Below, one piece after another: positions 10,683-23,500 of a stretch of 64,000 nt of DNA. The stretch comes from Amia ocellicauda (Eukaryota; Chordata; Actinopteri; Amiiformes; Amiidae). A program made the translations under genes and the position numbers. Numbering within the stretch: the stretch's first letter is position 1; each line of letters begins with the position of its first letter. Below the pieces are notes generated by a model, which saw nothing but the letters and a program-made list of their open reading frames with translations, did not search any database and was not told the origin of the DNA. Where the stretch lies: contig NC_089867.1 of the NCBI RefSeq assembly GCF_036373705.1, positions 25,167,823 to 25,231,822 on the forward strand. The letters are read 5' to 3'.

Positions 10683-11919
10683 CACCGTTTTTTAAACTGA
10701 AATATATTTAAATGCAATCAAGCAAAACAAAATCAGATTCACACACAGATTTTACTGAGTCAGAAAAATAAATATCTAACCTTCCAAATGAGCCTGCATC
10801 ACATTGTTTCCACTTAGAGCAAGATTTAATGAATTTGTCTGCTGATCACAAAACGCTTATATAGTGGAGAGGTGAATGTTTCAGAAGATACAGGATTGGA
10901 GAAAGGGAAAATAAAGTTGTTGATTATGTATGTATTATCCTGACACCCGTGCCTGATCCAACGTGTTAACTTTGGAGTCGTACACAACCCTTTCAAAGCA
11001 GAAGTACAGTGAGTAGTGTGAGGAAGTACTGTGTACAAGAGCTCACTGCTGGCGCAGAGTCTGTCTTGGGGAGTCACAGGAAGCTGGTGTTCTTGGAGGC
11101 TTTTGCAGGGTTTGTCCAGCACAGACCACATGTGCTTGGTGGTTTTCCTTTGTGTGTATATATACAATCTTGCTGATTGTGCTCGGGAACTCCCAGGAGT
11201 CCTGGTCTGCCCAGAATGGGTGTGCAGTTATGGCTGAGAGATCCCTGACCAGCATAGTCCAGTATCGTAAACTTTAGTGGTGGGGTCCCACTACATTACA
11301 AATGCCCTTTTACAAGCTGGTGGGTATTATCCTGTGCCTTTAATAGCACACAACAGGAAAGCACGGAAGTAATTGAGAGAGAGAACTCAGATTACTCATA
11401 ATGCAGCCCAGACAGAACTCTGGCAATAGCAGATGGTGTTTATTGAAGTCTACATTTTGAAAAAGGTCACTGGAAAATATATGTATTTACCTCTTTGCTT
11501 TTTTTTTTGCCCATGTATTACATTTCTTCAATAGAACATAAAAATACAGACAAGCCTACTTCCTTGCAAAACCCCGAAACACAGACAAATGTACTGCCCG
11601 TTTGTTGCGTCTCTCGGATACTGATCAATACCGTTATTGTCCAAAACGACTGTGTTTCGCGAGGGGAAATGACGAGTCTTGGAAATCTAAATTTGAAAGT
11701 TTTCATGAATGCTGCTCATTATGTGTCTAGAGACCCTTTTCTGGTTCAGTTAGCATTCTTTCCGGGCCTGGTGAGAACAGCTAGCAGTGCTGCGTTACAT
11801 CACAGAAAGCATCTGTCGGGGGAGGCTGAGTTGTTGATGGGTTGGACAGGGTGGAAATGATATCAAATGGTGGATCCTTTAAGAATAAATAGTGTGGCCC
11901 TGCCTCTCTTCCCCTGCAG
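8880..11919 (+). other. Probable first intron of EMP3
   Basis: If the exon at 8740-8879 is right, this 3-kb stretch is intron 1. It has no recognisable coding sequence. It contains one palindromic Tc1-like MITE and a TA microsatellite (10550-10680). Confidence 0.3.
10550..10680. repeat. Short palindromic MITE plus (TA)n microsatellite
   Basis: ACAGCTCTTGGAAAAAATTG at the left is inverted at the right end (AATTTTTTCCAGAGCTGT), enclosing AGACC/GGTCT and a roughly 30-bp loop. A run of TA dinucleotides (about 10630-10679) follows. A related copy is at 48655-48750. It resembles terminal sequences of a mariner/Tc1-type element. Confidence 0.65.
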
Positions 11920-11957
11920 GTCTCATTGGCTCTGACTGGGAAAGACCTGTTGTCCTG

Positions 11958-14603
11958 ATGGCGTTTCTTCTGATCTCTGTGACTCTGCTGCACCTCGTCA
12001 GCCTGACCATGCTCTTCATAGCAACAATGGAGAAGGTGGGACGGAGACTTGGACCTAGACCGAAACTAAATATAAAGCCTCTAGAGTGTTGTATACATAT
12101 AGAACTGGGGGATTCCCTGCCCTGCTTGTTTTTATGCCAACTGAACTCTTAATTGCTTAATTGAATTAACAATGCAATATACAGTTAAATTAAGTAATTA
12201 AGAGGTGGGGCTGGAACAATTATCAGTGGGGGCAGGGGGTCCTCCAGGACTGGTTTGGGAATCCCTGATATAAAGGCTTTATGAATTTTGTACTTTTGTT
12301 GTCTCTGGTTGATCTGCTGTCTCAATATTGGCTGGCAAAGGCATGTTAATCGCGCTCTCTTCCCCCTCCTCCCCTCTCTCTCTCTCTCTGTCTCTCCCTC
12401 AGTCCTGGTGGGTGTGGAGAGACGTGGAGAACTCTGACCTGTGGTTCAACTGTCTGTTTGACAACAGCACAGGGAGCTGGATATGTGCCACTGCAAAAGA
12501 GAACGGTATACATTTCTATCAAATGGCATCGTCATTATTTTGGGGGGTCTGAGCCCTTTAATGAATACATTTAAATACATCTAAAGACAGATTTTGTTAA
12601 AGTACTGGAAAACAAACAACAATAATACAACATGAGATATGCATCTAAAGCTTGACTATAGTGTATCCACTGATATGCTGCTCTTCCTCTCCCAGAGTGG
12701 CTCCAGGCTGTCCAGGCACTGATGGTCCTCTCGGTCGTCTTCTCCTCCCTGTCCTTCCTGATCTTCCTGGGGCAGCTCTTCACACTTTCTAAAGGAGGTC
12801 TCTTCTACATCACCGGGTTTTGCCAGGTGTTTGCAGGTATAGTACACGATGATGGTCTAGCTCCTGGACTCTGCTCTCCAGTATGGATCTGTCTGCATGG
12901 TCTTCATTATTCATGCATGTCCATCTCTGCTCTACTTGCTCCTTTAATGTAGCTTTTATTTTACATTGGCAGGACCGTCAATAGGAGAGCCGCTCTTACC
13001 GAAATCACCATAACCCACATTTAGCAAATCTGTCTGTGCATTTGTCTTGCCCTACCACACAATGTATTGCCCATACAGTCCTCCTACACTTTAATATAGT
13101 GAATGGTCAGTCGCAGCCTATAGCAGTCTTATAATAATAGTCTTACCTTAGAGCTGAGATGAGCAGAAGTGTGCATGCATTTGCTTGTCTTACATTTGTA
13201 AACCAGTGCACATCTGGACTGCCTTTCAAGGACTGCAACAACTGGTCAGTTTCTTGGGTTCCTCTTTTCATTCCTCTGTTCATTATAGAAAATGTCGATT
13301 TACATGTGCTGACAAAAATGGACATTACCTTTGGCACAGACTGTACCACAGTAGGAAAGTGTGACTCGGAGACAATCCTCCAGAAGTGGCCAACCCCTGT
13401 TCTGAGTTCAGCCCTCAGGGGGTCATTTGCTTGCAGCTCAACTGTTTCCAGTGCAGCACGGTCAGCAGGGCAGAGCTGTGTGGTGGCCAGGGTCAGAGAG
13501 GACACCGCTGAATGAAAGGGGTTATCAATTAAAATCTTTGTTCTCCATCACATCCTGGAATCTAGATTCAAATTCTCCCCTAAGCTCCTCCATTCAATTT
13601 GGAAATGTTGTTCCAAATTACTACGTTTGAACCAGGGCAGGTTTTGTCACAAATTAAACAGTGGCTTGTCACCATGGAGTACAAATAAGAATTCCTCTGT
13701 CTGCTTGTCTTGAAACTTTGTGTCCATTTTGTATAGCTTGTACCTTTCTCTTTTTCCTCCCACGCTCCCTTGGGTCAGCCTGAAACCCTCTCGTCCCTTC
13801 TCCTCCATCTTTCTCATTATTTTCAGTTGCAACATGTTGTTCTGATTTGCTCATTAGTTTCAGACGGTCGTGTTAATGTGTTCGTCTCCATCAGATTCGC
13901 GTCTGTTTGGTTACAAATCGATCAATTTCTTTTCTCAAGGGAGAGCAGTAGTGACTAGCTAGAGATTTTTGCTCGTCTCTGTGTGGGGCTTTTGTGGTAT
14001 AGCGTGTATTATGCTGCCACCTTCTGGATGAGCAAAGTACTGTTTTGAAAAATGTGACTCGTATCAGCTGCACTCCTACATTTTCACACACTACTGTATG
14101 ATTATAATTTTTCTCGGCCAATTGAAACTTGGTGAGCCACGCAACGAGTAACCATTAGAGAGCGAGACCTATATCAATATATTTTGGAAAGCTGAAGCCC
14201 CTGTCTCAACTTCTCTATCCATCAGATTCTCCTCTGTATTTTGAAGCCCCTCTGCCATTGTTATGTAAAATAAATAACTGCTGTGAATGTCGGAAGAGTT
14301 AAGGAAGTTTTTCATATGCTTAACTGTGTGTCATTATAGAAGTGCTTTTAATATGCATTACAGCAAATATCACCTATCGATATGAACCCCTTAATCTCAA
14401 TCAATGATCTCTCTCTCTCTCTGTCAGGTGTCACGGTCTTCACCGCAGCCCTGATCTATTCCGTACACCACGGAGGCATACTGCAGGACGAGAAGGCACC
14501 CATCAGTGGACATTTTGGCTATTGCTTCATCCTGGCCTGGGTTTGTGTCCCTCTGCTGCTGGCCAGTGGAGTGATGTACATCCATCTGCGAAAGAAAGAG
14601 TGA
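11958..14603 (+). CDS. emp3: Epithelial membrane protein 3 (PMP22/EMP/claudin family tetraspan)
   Basis: EMP3 is a small four-pass membrane glycoprotein of the PMP22/EMP/MP20 family at the cell surface. Four coding exons, 11958-12035, 12403-12505, 12696-12836 and 14428-14603, join with GT/AG borders and phases 0, 1, 1 to give 165 residues, close to the 163 of human EMP3. TM1 is [20 protein letters not shown]. The first extracellular loop has the family SWW motif, a W..NC and GSW.C pattern (LWFNC, GSWICA) and an N-glycosylation site NST. TM2 to TM4 follow, with [11 protein letters not shown] between TM2 and TM3. The end [12 protein letters not shown] is the EMP3-type C-terminus. The start is the first ATG after the acceptor at 11919. 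Human EMP3 also lies near FAM83E. Confidence 0.93.
12106..12270. repeat. Palindromic MITE-like repeat (family copy 2) in EMP3 intron
   Basis: GGGGATTCCCTGCCC at the left and GGGTCCTCCAGGACTGG ... GGGAATCCCTGAT at the right form inverted ends around an AATTAAGCAATT-like palindromic core. It belongs to the same family as 2491-2776 and 44953-45163 and begins about 70 bp after an EMP3 splice donor. Confidence 0.68.
13143..13505 (-). pseudogene. hAT-type transposase C-terminal fragment in an EMP3 intron
   Basis: The minus strand is open for 120 codons. Its protein has the layout of the hAT C-terminal dimerisation region: [11 protein letters not shown], then [11 protein letters not shown], then [17 protein letters not shown], comparable with the (F/S)WR..P..A..VLS.F.STY.CE..FS.MN pattern of ZBED/GTF2IRD2-like transposases. 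The usual Tyr-x-Cys-Glu is degenerate (STCKSTF). No DDE catalytic domain lies upstream. It is an isolated fossil antisense to EMP3. Confidence 0.6.
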
Positions 14604-16104
14604 CCCACGGACACGAGAAGAAGGAACGGAGCTTTGAGGGAACATTGTACAGTTTCTTTTTAATGAGGGGCAGTATAGTAAAAGGGCCCTGCTTTTGTAT
14701 TTTGTATTGCTTTTCCATTGATGTTTATTTATCAGTAAAGTGCTGTATAGCGGTGCTCCAGGGTCAGTTATCCTGCCACGTATGCTACAGTCTGTGAATC
14801 CCACCGAACACGGCTGGGACACCTCCTGCAGTGACCCAAAAAGGCAGGGAAGGCTAAGAGCTAGAGGGTGTGATTGGCTTTTTGACTTTCTTTCATGAGA
14901 TGTGCAGATAGTTGGGCACAGAGTTGGGTAGAGTTCGGTATGTAAGGTAAGTCAATGCCAGAGAAAGGTGAGTTTACTCCAAAGACCTAAACCTGTACCC
15001 ATACCTTTACCAGCTTTTGAGATCCATCTCATCTTAGGAGGATAATACCTGGAGACCCCAGGCCATATTCTCACAGTGTATTGTGTCTGGCTCAGGTTTC
15101 CACACTCCTTTAGAGAAACACACACCATGGAGATCCTTAAATGGATTTTGGCGGGGGTCTCCAGCTCCTAAGTGGACTAGATGTGTATATGGGAGGAGTA
15201 GGTTAGAAGTCACAAGTTTTTTACCATTTATCACAAAACCAGACACTTTGTAAAGGGGGTATTGTCTTCATTAGTCAAGAATAAGATGATTAATTTTACC
15301 AGCCCAATAAAGATACTCATTAGACCTTTAAACAGGCTTAATGGGCCCCTTTAATTATAGCCCGGGAAGTATTTGTCTTTTTTATGAATTCATTGGTGGA
15401 GTTTATTTCTGATGTTATTGGCTCTTGTGACATGTGGGTCACAAACTCCTCCCTGGTTTTGCATGATGTTTAGAACAGTTCATTCCCGGCTAAATAAGCG
15501 CAGCCCATTTAACGCCACAAAGGAGACGGGTAATGTTGGCTTTGGCTCGAGCTCAATGTCTGCAGTCTGACTGGAACACACCTGCGCTCTCCATCTTGTA
15601 CATTATAGCATGATGGTAAATAGTTTATGAACTGCTACACAAGCTTAATTGTTTCCACACGTTTTGTAAAACAAAAAATGCAGGTAACACTTTTGTATTG
15701 TGGTGTCATGTATGAGTTCTTGTAAATTGTTTTTTCTAAGCAAATATAATTCAGTACAATTATATAGGATTATAGATCATTTAATAAAAATGTAATATAT
15801 TTTACAAGTGATTTATCATGAAGTCACACCTTCAGATTTGTGTAGAAATGTTTACACAATTAAGAATTGTAAGATGGCCAAGAATTACCATTTGGTTAGT
15901 AAAGCATTACATCTGTTACATAATGAACACAGTGTTACATTTCTGTATACAGCGGTCATTTACATTCCCAATACATTGTGAAGTTGTAAACCAAAGGAAA
16001 CTGTTGTTTGCTGATATACTTAATGCTTTTCTTGTAAAAATAAAATTATGTAGGTTGTGTTGACCATAAAATGACCTGCATCATTTGTTTGGAAAACACA
16101 CAAA
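14604..16104. other. EMP3 3' UTR and downstream intergenic DNA
   Basis: The first part after the stop is presumably the 3' UTR. The first canonical AATAAA in the sense strand is at 15306-15311. The rest is AT-rich and I recognise nothing in it. Confidence 0.4.
15306..15311 (+). terminator. Candidate polyadenylation signal of EMP3
   Basis: AATAAA lies about 700 bp after the EMP3 stop codon on the sense strand. It is the first canonical hexamer seen there. An AGTAAA at about 14735 is an alternative. Confidence 0.3.
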
Positions 16105-16245
16105 ATGGTGACACTATCGATCTTAAAATGGCATTGGGCCGGGCACACTGCAAGAAGGACCGACCACAGCTGGACGAAAGAAGCCACAGATTGGACCGCC
16201 AGTGATGGAAAAACCAAGAAGATGAGCATATGGAACATGGGAAGA
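16105..16245 (+). mobile_element. LINE C-terminal fragment (RTE-like)
   Basis: The plus strand encodes LKWHWAGHTARRTDHSWTKE followed by ATDWTASDGK, matching the KW.WAGH.AR..D.RWT pattern at the C-terminus of RTE and related LINE reverse transcriptases. Only this tail is present and the frame then loses similarity. The fragment is short and dead. Confidence 0.62.
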
Positions 16246-17799
16246 TTAAATAAGTTTTGCTGGTGTGACCTGGAGAAGAGATGCTGTCAAAACAAGTGGA
16301 AACCTCTTAGGAGACCTTCTTCCAGTAGTGCATCAACAGAGGCTAACGATGGTGTTCAAATCAACATCATCATATATGGAGAGGTGTTCGTATGACGATC
16401 TGGGGAATATAATTTATCTAAATGAATAATCTGTATTCTATCCTGTAGTCTTGTCTTTATTAATCACATTCTCTATCATAATAAATAACTGCTGTTACCA
16501 TCCCCTCTACTGGGCTATTCCAAATTGACCAAAGAGTGACTGACGGCAAAATAAATTATCCCGATAGCAATTTATTTGTACACAGTACAAATAAAAAAAT
16601 GTAGCCATGATGCATGCAATTTAGATGTGTGGTGTATGTAATTTAGACTTGTGACGCTTCAGACAGACTCCTGTGAGGTCAGAGTTGGGGCTCGACAGAG
16701 ATCTGTCTTATAGGGGACCCAGTTTAAACAACTGGAAATATGAAGTAAGCAAATTACCCTAATTATATAGAGAGATAATCTAGCAAATGATCAGTTTGTT
16801 TGTCTTGTGTAGTTATCCTGGTATCCCAGTGCTTCAACCACTTACTTTGTTACAAACCTAATAAAATAAAACCATACAGTTGTGAAAATGTCTCTCAAAT
16901 TCAGGTTCCTTTTATTTAAGTTTTTTTTATTCTTTTTTTTTCCCAGTGGGTGGGTGAAGTACAAAATGAGTGCTTTGTCTTTTGTACATTTTCAGCTTGC
17001 TGCCAGAGGTATGAGTTAAATGATAGAGTTGTGGCAGAAAGGTGTGACGTGACATTCCTGGGTTGAACAGGACGGAGCAAATAAAGGCTTTTGTTTAACT
17101 AGAGCCTAACAAGATCCACTTTGCATGGCATTTTAAAGTCAGAGGCCTCCCGGGTGTCATTTTAAGGCTGGTTAGTAATACATTCAACAGACTTTCTTTG
17201 CTTTCTCTATCCTGAAACAGAGATGACTTGAGAGGAAAAAAAGTGATCAAGAAAAAATAGTGGGACACATCTTTGCAATGGGCCATGCCTTGTTTTATTA
17301 TTTATCTTTCAGTGTGGCTGGTTAATCATTAACCATACAAGTTTTCCCATTTTGGATGTGGGACAGCGAGAGGAGGAGGGAGAGAAGGAGCGAGCAAGGC
17401 GGACTGCCCTTGTAAATGAAATGTAAATGATCTGGGGGTTGGTTGTTTGATTCTGTCCGTTTCTCTTGATATTGCACCAGTCAGACCTGCTTTACTGGAC
17501 CGACTGGTTGGAGAGAACACGTGATGAGACATTTCGAAGTGAAACAAAGGCAAATCGGGGATAAAAACACAAAAATACAATGAATGAATGAACTGAAGGC
17601 AGGAGAAACTTAATATAGGGAAACACCTGAAATTTGAATATCAGCACGACAATGGAAAAGAAGTCACTGTGTATGACAGACACAGTCGGATACAAAGCAG
17701 CTAGGACCCGCACAGTAGGTGAATGTCGTTTAACAATCATTCTTCTCCTTGACAGCATGCCTCGGGGAGTGTGCGATAAGACACTTACAGAGAGGAGGA
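16246..17799. other. Intergenic DNA, no gene recognised
   Basis: AT-rich with poly-T runs (about 16920-16942). I see no exon. Minus-strand reading frames at 17492-18043 are proline/serine-rich by-products of a purine-rich plus strand. Confidence 0.4.
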
Positions 17800-18012
17800 G
17801 TAAATAAATAAATAAATACAGGCAAGATAGGAATGGATCTGGAGAGGAGGAATGGAGACAGTGGGAAGGAGCCAGTGAACGAGGTAGAGAAGGATGGAGA
17901 GAGGGAGCAGGGTGGGGGAGGGAGTGTGCGGAGGGGAGAGGAGAGGGAAGGGAACGGGTTGATCGGTGACACAGCACCACAGCAGAGAGCCTGATAGGGA
18001 CCGCAGGCTTAG
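17800..18012 (+). other. Possible 5' noncoding exon upstream of FAM83E
   Basis: A GA-rich block ends at TTAGG|GTGAGTACTG, a strong donor, 2.5 kb before the first FAM83E coding exon. By position it could be that gene's 5' UTR exon. There is no other support. Confidence 0.2.
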
Positions 18013-20572
18013 GGTGAGTACTGCAGTGGACTTCACCTTTCAATGGTTGTCGCTCTCTCTCTTAGTGCTAGCCTCTGCTGTCGCTGATTTACTTGCCTGT
18101 TGTCTCCTATAACAATATACTGCTTTCTGGACCTCTACCTCATCTTACTTGTTGGTCAGCTTTTCAATGAAATAACAAATTATTACATGAATGATTGGTT
18201 TTGGCAGTAAAAGGCACCCGACCTGTTGTTTTTCTCTTAGTTTTGTTATTCTATGGGAGAAGAGGAAAATATTGCACCTGGGGATTTACTGCATAATCTA
18301 TGTAGAGTCATAATTCCCTCATTTCCCCTTAGTGTCTATGAACTATATGTTTGAGCCTTTGGTTTTATTCAAAAACTACACTAAATGCTTTTGACAGTTA
18401 CTGTGTTTCTTTTTCTGAACAGATCAGCTGCAACCACTTTATATTGGAACAGTAGATATGTATTTAGTCATGTTATTAATTTGACAAGTAGCATCCCATT
18501 CATGTGTATTTCAAAAGAGAGGTAGATTATACACTGGGATCCTTCAAGAAGCACCTTGATAAGGTCTTCAATACTCTGAAACATCATTGTCGTTTATTTA
18601 TTTTAGGATGCATATTTATGTCTAAACTCCTGAACTATGTTTCCTCTTGAAATATATAGATACATGAACTCCAGGTTATTTGTATTTGAGTTCTGGACAG
18701 GCAGGTTAAACGTCGCCTGACAAATGTGGAATGTGTCTAGAGTTGGGGGGCTGAGGCTCCATATGTATTCCTTTCCAACACTTTAAAACAGACCATGGTC
18801 CACTTTTGTGCCGTTCTTGGGTGTTTTTGTGCAGCACTTTGAGGTAGTGCTTTCCAAGGCTTGTGTTGATGGATGCACTTTCCAGGTTAGATGTTTTCCT
18901 GTTTGAAAAAAAACAAAACGCACACTGTGACATATATTACAAAGTGCCCCTAGAGACACGGACACAAATGAGGAGATCGCTCCAGTAAGTGTCTTTACAA
19001 TCGCTCTAATCTATACACTTGTTGCTAGTGTATCTTATGTCTGTTTACAGTTTGAATGTTATCACCATCTCCACTTTGATCAAGTTACTGATATTATTCG
19101 GAGCTGCTGTCCACTATCTCGGTTTGATCAGCTCGAATGCTGTCCCTGATTTAATTATCGTGATCGCCGGCAATGTTTACTGTCGGCTCATTAGAAAGGG
19201 AATATTTCATTCTTGATTTTCTTGTTGATATAATTGGTAGTATTAGTAGAGAAACAATTGAGCTACATGTCCCATATTCCATTTGACTGACTTGTTTCAA
19301 TGTGACTAATATGGAACATGTTTCCTTTTGTAACAGAGATTATGTTCTTCACAATGTGCTCTACTTGCCCTAGCAAATGTAGAAGGAGTTACTATAAAGG
19401 GCTCATCCACTATTCATTGTAGTTGTTTGTATGATGTATCGTTGTCATTCTCTCTTTGATCATATTCTCAATCTAGTGAAAGGCATTAACTTATTTTCCT
19501 GTTATTCTGACTAATTTCAATTCATGCTGGTGTTGTTTATTTACAGACCATATTTATGACCAAGGAGAGGGCACTATCAAAAATGTACTTTTACCAACAT
19601 GGCTTTTCTCTCACCTGACAGATGCTGGTGTGATGTGGGACAGTGTCTGAATGGCAGCTTTTGAAATGTTGTTTAGGCTGTGAGGATTCAGTGACCTAGT
19701 TACCATCATGTGATATGCGTACGCTCATGCAAAACTACAGTACCTGTATTTCACCTATGGAAACCAAGCAAACTAAAAATGTAAATGTGGGTGAAACTAC
19801 ATGGGTGTATTGCACATCTAAAACAGCCTTCTAATGATCATATCTGTCTTCAAATATATTGGGAATGTACGTGTTTCATACAAAAACGTTTAAAACTCGG
19901 GTGAAACTAAATCTCATTCATTTTATTTCCATTCTTTGTCCTTCATACAGGTGTATGTGCTCGTACATGAAAAGTAATCATAATACATAAACTGACCAGT
20001 CAAGGCTAGTATCTACTTGTAGACACATTTCCTTGTTATTACTTTAAACTGCACACTCCAGTGTTTGGAAGCTATGAAAAACAATGCCATAATCAGACCG
20101 CATAGGAAACATGCTTTATTCACATGGTTGATTGTTAACACATGCAGGTACTCCTGTCTCCTACAGCCTTGTTAATATGATATTGTCATTGTTTTGAAGG
20201 CCGTCCCCTTCCAATGAAGTGCCCGGACTGTCTCCAGGGATCAGTGATTGGATGATCACTATTATATATTGCTGATGCCCGATGCCCACAAACCAAACAT
20301 GCGTAAAGTGAAGTGACTTATTTCCTTCTGGATGATTGTAATAGGAATGAGATGTGTGTTTTCACATCTTGAAGAGGATCCATCTGCACCATCGCGTTGC
20401 TATTTAGTCTGGTCCTGATCAGCAGTCCCCTGCAAACGAAAGGGTTGTTTAATATCGAGGACATCGCTGATTAAAGACACGCTGTTAACCTGTGGTGTGA
20501 ATCTGAGAAGGAGGAGGGGGAGGAAGGACAATTCAGGAGTGTTCACTAAACCCCATCCAGTTGGTGATCGTC
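18013..20572. other. DNA upstream of the FAM83E start codon, mostly featureless
   Basis: No coding signal is seen. A block at about 18525-18590 (a GGATCCTTCAAGAAGCACCT-like sequence) resembles the 3' end of CR1-like LINEs, but it is too short to call. The last 100 bp before the ATG at 20573 are GA-rich. Confidence 0.35.
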
Positions 20573-23500
20573 ATGTCGGTGAAGGGCATGTCCAACTCAC
20601 AAGACCTCAGCCTGAACGATGAGGCGGTGTTCCTGCCCATCTCGGAGTCCAGCCCCGAGTTCTACTACAGCGAGGCCGAGCGCAGGGCACTGGAGTCGCT
20701 GCTGAGCGCCGGCCCGGGAGCCTTCCACACCAAACTGAGCCTGGAGAAGCTCAGTCCCTTCCTGTCCCAGGAGGAGGTCTTTCTGATCGACCACTGGGCC
20801 CAGGATTTCAAACACAGCGAAGTGCAGCCGGAGAAGCTGGAAGGGCCGGTGACGGAGGGGGGCTCGGTGGTCGGCCGGCCTTTCTCGCTCAGCTATTGGC
20901 CCCAGCACTCTGACATCCCCGCCCCCATCCTGGAGCTAGGCTGGCCCGAGAACGGGGACTGGAAGGGGGTCACCCGAGCGATGGTCTACACCAGCCCGCC
21001 TACGGAGGGAGCGCCGCCCATCAGAGAGGTGGTGAGGAGGCTGATCCAGGGAGCCAGCAGGGTAGGGAGCGACCGGTCACTTGCGTCTGATCCCCACACA
21101 AACAGTGACATCTTCACCCACGTTAAGAATACAGCAAACTCCTATAGTTACTGCCTTTATCTAGAAATCTCATTGAAACCCCAATGGGAAGCCAAAATAA
21201 ACAAGTTATTTTCATTTTTATAAGAAAGAATTTTTCACTGGAAATCTCCATGACATCTACTCATATTTCAAAGTGTTTTCAGTTTAATAATGAACTTGCA
21301 TGATGTTCTTGTTCTCCTAGGTTTGGTATTTGAGAAGGATCAGTCAGAGGAATGCCTTTTTTTCTTAGTTCCCAGTGTGGAAAGGTTTCAGAAGGTTTGG
21401 GGATTCAATACCATCCTCTATGAAGCTAATAATTAAACAAATGGATGTTTTTATAGCAAAATCGGCTTTGGGCAGAGGTTTAACACATCAGCCGCTATTG
21501 CTGACTATGTAGTTAATTGTAGACATTTATTGTTGAGTTTACAGGTGTAGGAGATGGGGTAAAGGGTTCAGATTGATAGTGTATTATAGCCAGGCCACAT
21601 TTAAGGAACGCAGACAAATATGGTTAGAGATCATTGATTGGTTGATTTGGATCTTGTTCTCTGTTTAATCAATTGTTTTGTCTCTTCATTTCAATCAGTG
21701 CTTTCAGTCAGAATGTTTCTTCTGGCAACTCAGACAACAGTAGCGATGCTATCATGTAACTGGGTGAATTTAATTAGTTTTATACTCAAAATCTTGCAGT
21801 GATTGAATTACGAAAACAGTCAGTTCTCGCTTTGTTCCTTCACCTTTCCTTTCTTATCCTTACAATAGCAACAAATCCAGATACTAACACTAAAAACTGG
21901 GACCGAAAGGAGAATTTATCCAGGATGTCGATGTGCGTTTATTTGGCAGTTGATCGCTGTGGTGACCGACAGACTGACAGACAGCATGGTGATCTCCGAC
22001 CTGCTGAACGCTGCGGCCCGCGGTGTACCTGTCTACATCATCCTGAACCGGAGAGACCTGCTGGAGCACTGCTTCCTCGGCCGACTGAGGCACCAGGTAA
22101 CCGGGGTTAGGACACCAACGACTGATATGCCAAACACAAGGGAACAGACTCGACCGTCTCGCTCGTGATTCACTGACTCGGTCGCACCCAGAATAAACAA
22201 AGAGAGAACTACACTTTAAGAGCCCTTTGACAAAAACAATATTTGCCTATGATTACATTTTATTTACATAGGATGTATGATGCACACTTCTGGGCAGCTG
22301 AGTGTAGAGTAAATAAGAGTTTATTGCATTGTTTTTAGGAAAAGAAAAGAGACTGTAGAATAGTCTCTCTTCTTTTTTGTTTTACTTCCAGTCCAACACA
22401 GAAGAATTTAGGAGGCTGGCATATATCGTTCATCACTGAACTCAAAACGGTTCATTAACTGAATAAACAAAGCAGACAGAATTCAAGTGGTAATCTTAGA
22501 CGTCTTTGAAAAGGGGCCAGGGTTTCATTGGAAGTATTTCAGCACCATCTGTTGTATTGAAAGGGAGTCGTGTCAATATAAAGAAACCAAAAGGAGAAAA
22601 TCACCACTTATTGTGTCAAGGCAACATGATAGGGGTTGTTAGTTTGACTGTGAGTTCTCTGGAAACACTTGCCAATTTCCAAGGTAGTGTTTGGGTAATC
22701 TGCTGAGCGAGAGCTTCCCGTCGTTCTCAAGTGACATTCGGCCACACGTTCAGACTGCGAAGTGTACATCTGCTCGGCTGACTGGGGCCTGGCAGTAATG
22801 AACCTGTGTTAATGTAATGTCTGGTTTCCACCTGTGCGTATGTCTGCCCTTGTTGACTCTGAGAGCTCTCTGCTCTCCTATCACAGCCGCAGTCCTGGGC
22901 ATGGACACAGCATGTCCCTTAGCATTTTTAATTTTCCCTTTGCATAAAAGGCCTCAGACAACGCCAGAGAAGGGAAAAATAAATATCTGTGAGCGTAATC
23001 CTGGGGAACAAGAACGAACAACACAGATGGACAACTTAACTCGCTCCTTCAGGGGAATCTTGCCCCACCCAAGCCGATGCGTAGTACAAATCTGTCAGTA
23101 AATGGAATGCAGCTGGGAGTTTTACCAAAGTTCAGAACAGCGGCGGACAGGTTTAACTGCATTCGTTTTCTGTCATCTCTTGAATGGTGAAGACAATTAT
23201 GCAACGGTGCTCGGCAATGCTGGAATGCAGACACATGCACGCTCCTGACATAAGACATGTTTTAACACTGAGACATTATCTGAACAACTTTCCAAAGACA
23301 ATATTCTAGTTCCAGAGTGTAATACAGTATCTTATCTCACAGCATCAATATTGTACTGAATCAGGACACATTTACAGTTGTTACAAAGAAACCACAAAGA
23401 TAGTGTCAAAGCAAAACTTATATCTTAGCGGTATAACCTGTATTGTTATTGCCATTATTTTTAGAAATAGGCTGGTGCTCTAGAAGCCTTGAATATCATC

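Noticed and set aside
17492..18043. 183-codon minus-strand reading frame rich in Pro, Ser and Leu
   Set aside because: It is the complement of a purine-rich tract, has overlapping open frames in other registers and resembles no family.
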